A DNA stretch of 60,527 nucleotides from Candidatus Ornithospirochaeta stercoripullorum. GTDB lineage: Bacteria > Spirochaetota > Spirochaetia > Sphaerochaetales > Sphaerochaetaceae. Made by a program: the position numbers and the translations under genes. Of the stretch, positions 45,107-52,120 are shown piece by piece; the stretch's first letter is position 1, and each line of letters begins with the position of its first letter. The notes beneath the pieces are model-generated. The model had not been told where the DNA came from, made no database searches, and saw only the letters and a program-made list of their open reading frames with translations. The stretch is taken from the NCBI GenBank assembly GCA_017694595.1, contig JADIMT010000080.1, forward strand, positions 1-60,527, read 5' to 3'.

Positions 45107-46363
45107 ATGCTGCTATATCGCTTCATCCTCATCCAGTTTCTACAGAATTTCGCAGTAGCATTCTCATTCTTCTTCTGCATCTTCTTCATCAACTCAATAC
45201 TTCTGCTGGTGCAGAGGATATTGCTGAAGAATATAGATCTGATGACGATGCTGGAAATGGTGGCACTATCCATGCCGCAGTTCCTGATTTATACATTCCC
45301 TTTCGCATCTCTTGCCGCTTCATCGATGGTCCTTGGAGATCTTGGCTCTTCGAATGAGCTGCTTGCGATACGAAGCTCTGGTATAGCCTCCTCAAGAGTC
45401 TATCGTCCTCTGATTGCAGCATCGATTGTGCTGTCATTTGTCACATTCTTCTTTGCAGATGTCGTATTGCCCTGGTCAAGCGTTGTCTATGAAGAGCGGC
45501 TCCAGATTCTGATGCAGGAAATGCCGACCTTTGAGATAGAATCAAATACTGTGAATACAGTCGGCAATATCGTGCTCCAGAACGGTGAGACAGAGGGGAA
45601 TATCATTCACGATATAGTGCTCCTGTCAGAAGAGGAGGGCGAGAACCGCACAGTGCTTTCAGAGAGAGGAACGCTGACGCTGATTGATAGCTGGAACTAC
45701 ATATATTCGCTGAGGCTGGAGAATCCGGAGATCCTCATCACTGATAGCGATGATATCGAGTCATATGGGTTGTCACATGCTGATAGCGCTGAGTTCTTCC
45801 TCGATTTCTCTGAGCAGATTCCATCGCTGACAAGCTCTGCACCTGTCAATCTCTCTTCACGTGACCTGATTTCCGGAATTGCGGAACGAAGCGAAAGCGA
45901 GCGTGCAGATATGCTCTCGTGGCATGAGAGAAGGGAAGAGGAGAAGCTTGCACTCTCAGAAGCGCTGAAAGCTGTGTCGCGAGGCGAGGAGGATGGCAGC
46001 TATCTTATAAGTACGATTGCTGAAACTGACTCTGAAATCCAGAGCAGGGGTGATCATCCGCCACGCAATTTCTACTCGCAGTACTATAAAGCAGAACTTA
46101 CAAAGAAGTTCGTGCTTTCCGCAGCCTGCTTCTGCCTGACGCTGATTACGCTCCCCCTTTCCATGTTCCGCGTCAAACATGGCAAGCTGACAGGTTTTGC
46201 TATCTCGCTGCTGATAGCAGTCGCTTACTGGTATATGCTCTTTGCAGTTCAGCTGGAGATCTTCAATATACACTCATCTCCATATCTGCTGATTGCGCTG
46301 CCGGATATATTAATCACAGTGATAGCGCTTCTGCTGATCATGCGCTTCAGGAAGGCAAGATGA
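45107..46363 (+). CDS. lptF: LPS transport permease, LptF-like
   Basis: This LptF/LptG-family inner-membrane protein is predicted to form half of the permease that lifts lipopolysaccharide-like lipid to the outer membrane. The 418-residue product has six helices, three before and three after a large periplasmic domain (about residues 105-300), and the family start LLYRFILIQFLQNF. ATG 45107 has AGAGG seven bases upstream; GTG 45077, overlapping dut, is an alternative. It overlaps its partner gene by four bases. Whether this organism makes LPS is not known. Confidence 0.86.
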   Translation: MLLYRFILIQFLQNFAVAFSFFFCIFFINSILLLVQRILLKNIDLMTMLEMVALSMPQFLIYTFPFASLAASSMVLGDLGSSNELLAIRSSGIASSRVYRPLIAASIVLSFVTFFFADVVLPWSSVVYEERLQILMQEMPTFEIESNTVNTVGNIVLQNGETEGNIIHDIVLLSEEEGENRTVLSERGTLTLIDSWNYIYSLRLENPEILITDSDDIESYGLSHADSAEFFLDFSEQIPSLTSSAPVNLSSRDLISGIAERSESERADMLSWHERREEEKLALSEALKAVSRGEEDGSYLISTIAETDSEIQSRGDHPPRNFYSQYYKAELTKKFVLSAACFCLTLITLPLSMFRVKHGKLTGFAISLLIAVAYWYMLFAVQLEIFNIHSSPYLLIALPDILITVIALLLIMRFRKAR

Positions 46364-47439
46364 AAATACTTACGCGCTATACTATCTTCTCTATACTGAA
46401 GACAGCTGTTGTCACAATACTCATCTTCGCTTTGATACTTGCTGCTGTGGAGCTCTTTTCCAAGATGGACCAGATCATGCACAGTACTGTCGATCCGATA
46501 AGGCTGATTGAATACATAATCCTCTCCCTGCCTGAGTATCTGATGATGGCAGCTTCCATCTCGCTGCTTTTTTCCGTCACATATTTCTTGTCGACACTCA
46601 GCGCGAACAACGAGATGATTCCTATACTGAACGCGGGTGTAAGTCCGGTAAGACTCCGCATTCCAATCATCGTGCTGGCTATCATTCTGACGCTTCTTGG
46701 ATTTCTCTTCCAGGAGCATACAGTCATCGCGGCAGCTACACGCCATGATGAGCTGGAGACTGAGCTTTTCGGAGCATCATCGACACGTGACAGCCGCAAT
46801 ATAGTGCTAACTGATGATGATGGCTATATGATTTATACGCGCCGCTTCAGTGAAGCGACTGGCGTCATCTACGATCCAGTGCTTGTCAGAAGCGAGAACG
46901 GGAAGATAGCAGAACGCATCGAGAGCAGAAGAGCCAGATACGATGAAGAGAAAGGCTACTGGATCTTCGAAGATGCCAGGATATATACAGTATCAGGGCA
47001 GGATGTGCTTACAGATGTTCAGAGCGAACTGGAAGTGCCTCTCTTCGATCCAGAGCCACGTCTTTTCCGTACACAGAACACAACGATTGAGACTATGGAC
47101 AGGGAGACGGCTCGGGATTATCTGGACAGGCTCTATCATTCAAACCATCAGGCATGGCAGGCAAGCGCGACAGATTACATACGCCGTGTCTCATCACCAT
47201 TGGCTATACTCGTGCTGATGTTCATCTCTGTCTCCATGGGCTATAATTTCAAGAAGAACGTTCTCCTCTTCTCTATTATCCAATCGCTGTCAATTGCCGT
47301 TATCTACTATGTAGCGGATATGGTTTTCTCTATAATGGGGCATCAGGGAGCAGTTGCACCTGCAATGACAGTTGTCGCCCCGCTTGTTCTGACAGTGCTG
47401 CTGTCATTAGTGATTTCATTGCTTGGAAGAAAGATATGA
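46360..47439 (+). CDS. lptG: LPS transport permease, LptG-like
   Basis: The 359-residue product is the second member of the LptF/LptG permease pair, with the same six-helix layout and a periplasmic beta-jellyroll domain between about residues 100 and 265. The start LTRYTIFSILKTAVVTILIF and the helix 4 region RRVSSPLAILVLMFISVSMG are family-like. The four-base overlap with lptF supports a heterodimer. tgt follows with another four-base overlap. LptB is not seen here. Confidence 0.86.
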   Translation: MKILTRYTIFSILKTAVVTILIFALILAAVELFSKMDQIMHSTVDPIRLIEYIILSLPEYLMMAASISLLFSVTYFLSTLSANNEMIPILNAGVSPVRLRIPIIVLAIILTLLGFLFQEHTVIAAATRHDELETELFGASSTRDSRNIVLTDDDGYMIYTRRFSEATGVIYDPVLVRSENGKIAERIESRRARYDEEKGYWIFEDARIYTVSGQDVLTDVQSELEVPLFDPEPRLFRTQNTTIETMDRETARDYLDRLYHSNHQAWQASATDYIRRVSSPLAILVLMFISVSMGYNFKKNVLLFSIIQSLSIAVIYYVADMVFSIMGHQGAVAPAMTVVAPLVLTVLLSLVISLLGRKI

Positions 47440-48563
47440 GCATCATAAGAATACTTAAGAAAGACAAGAACACAGAAGCCCGTCTGGGCATCCTCTCACT
47501 CCCTCACGGAGATGTGGAGACGCCGGCATTCATGCCAGTCGGCACAAATGGAACAGTCAAAGGCATCTACCATGATACAGTCAGGAACATGGGCTATGGC
47601 ATCATACTTGGCAATACTTACCATCTCTATCTCAGGCCTGGTACCGAAGTGCTTGAAAATTATGGTGGTCTCCATAATTTCTCGCACTGGGACAGGAATA
47701 TATTGACAGATTCAGGTGGCTTCCAGGTATTCTCCCTCTCTGGTCTTAGGAAAATCAAGGAGAACGGCGTCACGTTCCAGAGCCATATTGATGGATCCAA
47801 GCATATATTCACTCCCGAGAAAGTCGTGAATATACAGCGCATCATCGGCTCTGATATCGCTATGATGCTCGATGTATGTACACCTCCAGGCATTGACCAC
47901 AGAGCGGCAGAAGAAGCTTGGCATATAACCAGAAGCTGGGCTGAGAGGGCGCTGAAAGAGAAGGAGAGGCTTGGGGAGAGCTTCCCTGGCAATCTCTTCG
48001 GCATCGTCCAGGGCAACTTCTATGAGGACCTGCGAAAAGATTCCGCTCAGACTATATCTGAGATGGATTTCCCTGGTGTGGCTATCGGAGGGCTGTCTGT
48101 TGGAGAGGAGAAGAGCGTATTCTGCGATTACCTGGCATATACAGCTGGCTATGTCACAAAAGACAAGCCACGATACGTGATGGGAATCGGAAGTCCCGAT
48201 TACATCCTTGAAGCGGTCGAGAATGGCATCGATCTCTTCGACTGCGTATTGGCAACACGCATGGCACGCAACGGCGGACTCTTTACAGATGATGGTGTGA
48301 TTGCACTGAAGAAGGCTGTCTATAAGTTCGATCATGGTCCAATACAGGAAGGCTGCAACTGCACTTGCTGCAGAGAGTACTCGCGCGGATATATGCACCA
48401 CTTGATCAAATGCAACGAGATGCTTGGAGGCATGCTTGCAACCGAGCATAATCTGCAATATCTCTATGACTTGATGATAAGAATCAGAAAAGCTATCGCA
48501 GAAGACAGATTCGCCGAATTCAAGAAAGATTATCTGGACAGGTTCTACAGAAACAAGCGGTAG
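47436..48563 (+). CDS. tgt: Queuine tRNA-ribosyltransferase (Tgt)
   Basis: Tgt swaps guanine 34 of certain tRNAs for preQ1. The 375-residue product has the TIM barrel with TPAFMPVGTNGTVKG, DSGGFQVFSL with the active aspartate, GGLSVGE and a zinc site CNCTCCREYSRGYMHHL. It ends the pnp-dut-lptF-lptG-tgt operon. queA in the same window handles a later step of queuosine synthesis. Confidence 0.97.
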   Translation: MSIIRILKKDKNTEARLGILSLPHGDVETPAFMPVGTNGTVKGIYHDTVRNMGYGIILGNTYHLYLRPGTEVLENYGGLHNFSHWDRNILTDSGGFQVFSLSGLRKIKENGVTFQSHIDGSKHIFTPEKVVNIQRIIGSDIAMMLDVCTPPGIDHRAAEEAWHITRSWAERALKEKERLGESFPGNLFGIVQGNFYEDLRKDSAQTISEMDFPGVAIGGLSVGEEKSVFCDYLAYTAGYVTKDKPRYVMGIGSPDYILEAVENGIDLFDCVLATRMARNGGLFTDDGVIALKKAVYKFDHGPIQEGCNCTCCREYSRGYMHHLIKCNEMLGGMLATEHNLQYLYDLMIRIRKAIAEDRFAEFKKDYLDRFYRNKR

Positions 48564-48599
48564 AGAAGATAGAGACTGATTGCATCTGTCCTCTTCGCT

Positions 48600-48628
48600 T
48601 TGTCCGGAAGCAGAATGTAATGTATACT
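48600..48628 (+). promoter_or_regulatory. Strong promoter of the AAA-ATPase gene
   Basis: TTGTCC and TATACT are separated by 17 bases. The start should fall near the GAGGAG ribosome site, giving a leader of about ten bases. A near-identical copy lies at 50326-50354. Confidence 0.6.
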
Positions 48629-48645
48629 CATATTGAGGAGTGGAT

Positions 48646-50301
48646 ATGGAGAAGAGGATAAAGTTGCCAATCGGAGTCACCGACTTCAGGGAGATCATAT
48701 CGAAGCGATGCTATTACATCGATAAGACCCATGCTATAAGCGAGCTTATCGAAGATGGTTCCCAGTCGATCCTCTTCACGCGTCCCCGCCGCTTCGGGAA
48801 GACGACGTTCCAGTCCATGCTCAGGGCGTTCTTCGATATAAGAGAGGACAACCGGGACATCTTTGACGGTCTCGAGATCATGGAAGACACTGTTGCGGTT
48901 GAGAACTGGATGAACAAGGTGCCAGTGATCTATCTCACACTTAAGGATGTTGATGGCCTTGACTTCGATTCAGCTTTCAACATGCTCAAAGGCAAGCTTA
49001 CAAGCCTCTTCCAGGACTATGATTTCATAAGCGTTCCTTCCGATGATGAGGAAGGAATGATATTCAGGAACATGTGTAAGGGAAGAGCAACAACGGGCGA
49101 TGCAAGCCGCTCGCTAGAAATCCTTGCAAAGCTTCTTTACAAGCATTATGGGAAGAAGGTGATCATCCTCATCGATGAGTATGATGTTCCTCTGGATAAA
49201 GCAGAGAAGAATGGCTACTACACGGAGATGCTTTCCTTGATGCGGACGATGCTCCTCTCGGTTCTCAAGGACTGCCCATATACGGAGAAGGGGATACTGA
49301 CAGGATGCCTGAGGATCTCGAAGGAGAGCCTGTTCACGGGGCTGAACAATCTCTCAGTCCATTCAGTCACAGGAGATGAGTATGCAGATGCATTCGGCTT
49401 CACAGAAGCTGAGGTTGCGAAGCTCTTGAAAGATGCTGAATTGGAAGACAAGGCAGGGATAATACAGGATTGGTATGATGGCTACAACATCGGCAAGGAG
49501 CATATATACACACCCTGGGATGTCATCTCATATGTCAACAGGTTGCAGGTGAACCGCGATGCAGAGCCTGAGAACTACTGGGCTAACTCGAGCGGCAATG
49601 ATGTGATAAGACGGCTGATAGACATCACAGACGCTGAAGTCGGGGATGATTATTCTTCGCTCATCGAAGGCAGGAGTATAAGGAAGAAGATAATCGAGAC
49701 GCTGACATATCACAATTTGTATTCATCAGAAGAGAATATCTGGAGCTTGTTGCTGATGACAGGCTATCTAACGCTAGCAGGTGGATACAATCCGAACGGA
49801 GAGACGGTGCTGAAGCTGCCGAATGAGGAGATAAGATATCTCTTTGCCTCGCTGGTCGATGAATGGTTCAAAGAGACGGTGAGGAAAAGCGACAGGAAAG
49901 GACTCTTTGAAGCGATCTGGAACGTTGATGCTGAAGAGCTGTCATCGGTGATAACCAGTTATCTGTTTGATACGATAAGCTACTATGACTACAGGGAAGA
50001 CTACTACCATGCGTTCCTAGCAGGACTGCTCTCCGGGGCAGGCTATACAGTCAAATCGAACAGAGAGACAGGATCTGGACGAGCTGACATCATCCTGCTA
50101 GATAAGCGGAACCGGCAAGTTGCGATCTTTGAGCTAAAGCGGTCAGAGTCAGAAGGGAAGATGGAGGAAGACGCAAAGAAAGCGCTTAGGCAGATAGAAG
50201 AGAGACGCTATGGAAGCGATCTGCAAGGCTACAAACGTATCATCCGCTATGGTGTGGCATTCTATCAGAAGGAAGCGCTTGTGAAGACTTTTCCTTCATG
50301 A
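48646..50301 (+). CDS. AAA-ATPase-like protein with PD-(D/E)XK nuclease domain
   Basis: The 551-residue product has an N-terminal AAA-ATPase-like part with Walker A RPRRFGKTTFQSM (about residues 44-56), Walker B VIILIDEYDVPLDKA and the conserved VTGDEYADAFGFTEAEV. A C-terminal nuclease-like domain follows with GRADIILLDKRNRQVAIFELKRS, matching the D...ExK active site. Proteins of this architecture are abundant in gut spirochaetes and Bacteroidetes; their role is unknown, perhaps defence or genome plasticity. ATG 48646 has GAGGAG five bases upstream; GTG 48640 is an alternative. A decayed copy of its 5' end follows at 50306. Confidence 0.85.
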   Translation: MEKRIKLPIGVTDFREIISKRCYYIDKTHAISELIEDGSQSILFTRPRRFGKTTFQSMLRAFFDIREDNRDIFDGLEIMEDTVAVENWMNKVPVIYLTLKDVDGLDFDSAFNMLKGKLTSLFQDYDFISVPSDDEEGMIFRNMCKGRATTGDASRSLEILAKLLYKHYGKKVIILIDEYDVPLDKAEKNGYYTEMLSLMRTMLLSVLKDCPYTEKGILTGCLRISKESLFTGLNNLSVHSVTGDEYADAFGFTEAEVAKLLKDAELEDKAGIIQDWYDGYNIGKEHIYTPWDVISYVNRLQVNRDAEPENYWANSSGNDVIRRLIDITDAEVGDDYSSLIEGRSIRKKIIETLTYHNLYSSEENIWSLLLMTGYLTLAGGYNPNGETVLKLPNEEIRYLFASLVDEWFKETVRKSDRKGLFEAIWNVDAEELSSVITSYLFDTISYYDYREDYYHAFLAGLLSGAGYTVKSNRETGSGRADIILLDKRNRQVAIFELKRSESEGKMEEDAKKALRQIEERRYGSDLQGYKRIIRYGVAFYQKEALVKTFPS

Positions 50302-50305
50302 AGCA

Positions 50306-50460
50306 GATTGCATATCCTCTTCGCTTTGTCCGGAAGCAGATTGTAATGTATACTCATATTGAGGAGTGGATATGGAGAAGAGGATATGCCAATCGGAGTC
50401 ACTGACTTAATGGAACACGATGCGGAGTATCCTGATAACAGAAGAGCATCTTCCAATTAT
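50306..50460 (+). pseudogene. Truncated second copy of the ATPase gene promoter and 5' end
   Basis: From 50306 to about 50409 the sequence is a close copy of 48578-48688, including promoter, ribosome site and the first codons. A four-base deletion shifts the frame, giving MEKRICQSESLT and a stop at 50408. Similarity fades after about 50410. It looks like the leftover of a tandem array reduced by recombination. Confidence 0.75.
50326..50354 (+). promoter_or_regulatory. Duplicated copy of the ATPase promoter
   Basis: TTGTCC, 17 bases, TATACT, identical in spacing and hexamers to the copy at 48600-48628. It would now transcribe the broken frame and possibly the YbaK-like gene. Confidence 0.5.
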
Positions 50461-50547
50461 CCACGACAAGCCAAAGATTCTTGATGTTCTCCTCAGTCTT
50501 GACTGCATTTTGTAGTATGATTTTATCATTGTGGGTAGGAAATAAGT

Positions 50548-51042
50548 ATGAAACGTGATGATATAATTGCCATTCTTGAGCAAAAAGACATCGAATATGA
50601 GAGCATCAAGCATAAGCGAGTCTTTTCGATTGCGGAGATGAATGATGTGAGCGTGAAGAACTCAGAACGAATCGCCAAGAATCTTTTCCTTCGCGATGAC
50701 AAAAAGAGGAATTACTATCTTGTCTCTGTCCGCAATGATAAATCTGTGGATTTGAAAGCATTGAGGAATGCTATCTCGTCACGACCTCTTTCGTTTGCAT
50801 CTGAAGATGATCTGAATGCTATTCTGTCTTTGGGAAAAGGGGAGGTCACTCCTTTTGGGCTTCTTGATGATAAAGAACATAAAGCAACTTATATCATCGA
50901 TGATTTCTTCTGTGATGGAATCATAGGAATACATCCTGATGACAACAGCGAGACAGTATTTTTGCATACAGAAGAGCTTCTCTCCCTCTTCAGGCAATAT
51001 TCAATAACATGTCTATCTATCGATGTGCCTGAAAAAGCTTGA
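50548..51042 (+). CDS. YbaK/ProX-type aminoacyl-tRNA deacylase
   Basis: The 164-residue product matches the YbaK-fold editing domains that hydrolyse mischarged tRNAs. The pattern fits the free-standing ProX/PrdX group (alanyl-tRNA(Pro)): SIKHKRVFSIAEM at the N terminus, AKNLFLRDDKKRNYYLVSV with the conserved lysines, and GEVTPFGLLDD followed by GIIGIHPDDNSETVFL. AGGAA precedes the ATG. TTGACT at 50499 with a weak TTTATC 17 bases on may be its own promoter. The exact substrate is inferred. Confidence 0.85.
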   Translation: MKRDDIIAILEQKDIEYESIKHKRVFSIAEMNDVSVKNSERIAKNLFLRDDKKRNYYLVSVRNDKSVDLKALRNAISSRPLSFASEDDLNAILSLGKGEVTPFGLLDDKEHKATYIIDDFFCDGIIGIHPDDNSETVFLHTEELLSLFRQYSITCLSIDVPEKA

Positions 51043-51127
51043 TTCTGTCCCTTCTTGTCGCAGATTTGTATTAGTTGGCCATTTTTCCCGAAAAACCACC
51101 TTAAATGTATTAAATCTCAGCTTTTTA

Positions 51128-51143
51128 AGGCTTTACAAAGCCT
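51128..51143 (+). other. Short perfect hairpin after the YbaK-like gene
   Basis: AGGCTT and AAGCCT form a 6-bp stem with a TACA loop. There is no U-run, so it is a poor terminator; it lies between the YbaK gene and the structured leader. Confidence 0.3.
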
Positions 51144-51159
51144 ATAACATACTTTAGAA

Positions 51160-51259
51160 TTTCTGGCAGCAGGTTGAAGGAAGGGGTTCTGAAAGCCTGC
51201 GAAACAGGGAGGTAAGCGCAGATAAACTGTTCTTAAACCTTCCTCCCTCCAGGAATTTT
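51160..51259 (+). promoter_or_regulatory. Structured element upstream of the chaperone-usher operon, class unknown
   Basis: TTTCTGG pairs with CCAGGAA and, inside it, AGGAAGG pairs with CCTTCCT. Between them lie short stems such as CTGCG/CGCAG or CCTG/CAGG. I compared it with cyclic-di-GMP, cobalamin, SAM, glycine and other riboswitch consensus motifs from memory and none fits. It ends 20 bases before the poly-G tract. Confidence 0.4.
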
Positions 51260-51279
51260 AAATCATGTTTTTACTACAT

Positions 51280-51288
51280 GGGGGGGGG
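51280..51288 (+). repeat. Poly-G tract of nine G, possible phase-variation switch
   Basis: Nine consecutive G lie between TTTACT (51270-51275) and TATTAA (51289-51294). With nine G the distance between these elements is 13 bases; 12 to 14 G would give 16 to 18 bases, the functional range for a sigma-70 promoter. The chaperone ATG is about 70 bp downstream. Confidence 0.6.
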
Positions 51289-51358
51289 TATTAATCGGGT
51301 AGTTAATCTCGCTTAGCTAATTCCATGTCAGGAAACAAATTCCTAGGGAGGGACATGA

Positions 51359-52096
51359 ATGAAAACTAAGCGATCAGTCTTTTTGCTGATTCTTCTGTTT
51401 TTCATAGTTGGTGGTTTGTATGCTTATCAGCTATCACCGCTTAATGTTACGTTTGACCCGACAGGGGCCGGAAGCGCCAGAGTCTATACGATAGTCAATG
51501 ATTCTGATGAACCTATTGCCATCGAAGTCTCTGCAGAGCAGAGAATCATCGATATTGATGGCAATGAAGTCAATCAGGATGGCTCTGCATATTTCTCTAT
51601 ACAGCCGTCCAGGATGATTATCCGTCCTGATTCAACACAGCTTGTGCGCGTACAGTACCGTGGCCCGCAGACAGTTACCAGAGAGCTTTCATTCAGGATA
51701 ATCTCTGAGCAGATTGCAATGCCACGCGGTGCTCAGGATGCAGCCCAGGGCCAGATGATCTCTTTCCTCTTTGTCTATTCGACATCTGCATATGTACGTC
51801 CGACAAGGGTAGTGGAGAGCGTTACTCCGACTGTAACAAAGACAAGCGATGGCAAGCTTGAGATTGTCCTGGAGAACACTGGCAGTGTCCACCAGATGCT
51901 CAATAGCCTTGCTATTACGCTTACTGGTGATAATGGTGCTGTGTACACTCTTTCGGAAGAGGAAGTTGGACCACTATCGGGACAGAACCTGCTGACAGAT
52001 TCAAAGCTGAGGACAATCATTGAGATTCCAGAAGCTCTTTCTTCTTCTGAGAATATCACAGCGACAATCAGCTACGACTACACATATTCAGTTTAA
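51359..52096 (+). CDS. PapD-like periplasmic fimbrial chaperone
   Basis: The 245-residue product has a signal peptide (about residues 1-22, ending YAY) and two immunoglobulin-like domains typical of chaperones of the chaperone-usher pathway. Domain 1 shows LSPLNVTFDPTGAGSARVYT, SIQPSRMIIRPDSTQLVRVQ and RELSFRIISEQI, the pattern of edge strand A, the P-x-R strand and the E-x-x-YR block. Domain 2 follows from about residue 145. Such proteins hold subunits by donor-strand complementation in the periplasm. GGGAGG is upstream of ATG 51359. It is followed 24 bases later by the usher-like gene. Several family residues differ, so the subclass is unknown. Confidence 0.78.
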   Translation: MKTKRSVFLLILLFFIVGGLYAYQLSPLNVTFDPTGAGSARVYTIVNDSDEPIAIEVSAEQRIIDIDGNEVNQDGSAYFSIQPSRMIIRPDSTQLVRVQYRGPQTVTRELSFRIISEQIAMPRGAQDAAQGQMISFLFVYSTSAYVRPTRVVESVTPTVTKTSDGKLEIVLENTGSVHQMLNSLAITLTGDNGAVYTLSEEEVGPLSGQNLLTDSKLRTIIEIPEALSSSENITATISYDYTYSV

Positions 52097-52120
52097 ACAA
52101 AATCGTATAGGAAGACACTT

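Noticed and set aside
47712-48698. Open frame of 328 codons antisense to tgt
   Set aside because: Shadow of the tgt frame; the composition is unlike real proteins and it crosses a strong promoter.
51160-51259. Cyclic-di-GMP riboswitch before the usher operon
   Set aside because: A stretch with AAAGCC and GGTAAGC looked suggestive, but the required GGGCAAACC, GACGCAAAGCC and GNRA-receptor layout is absent.
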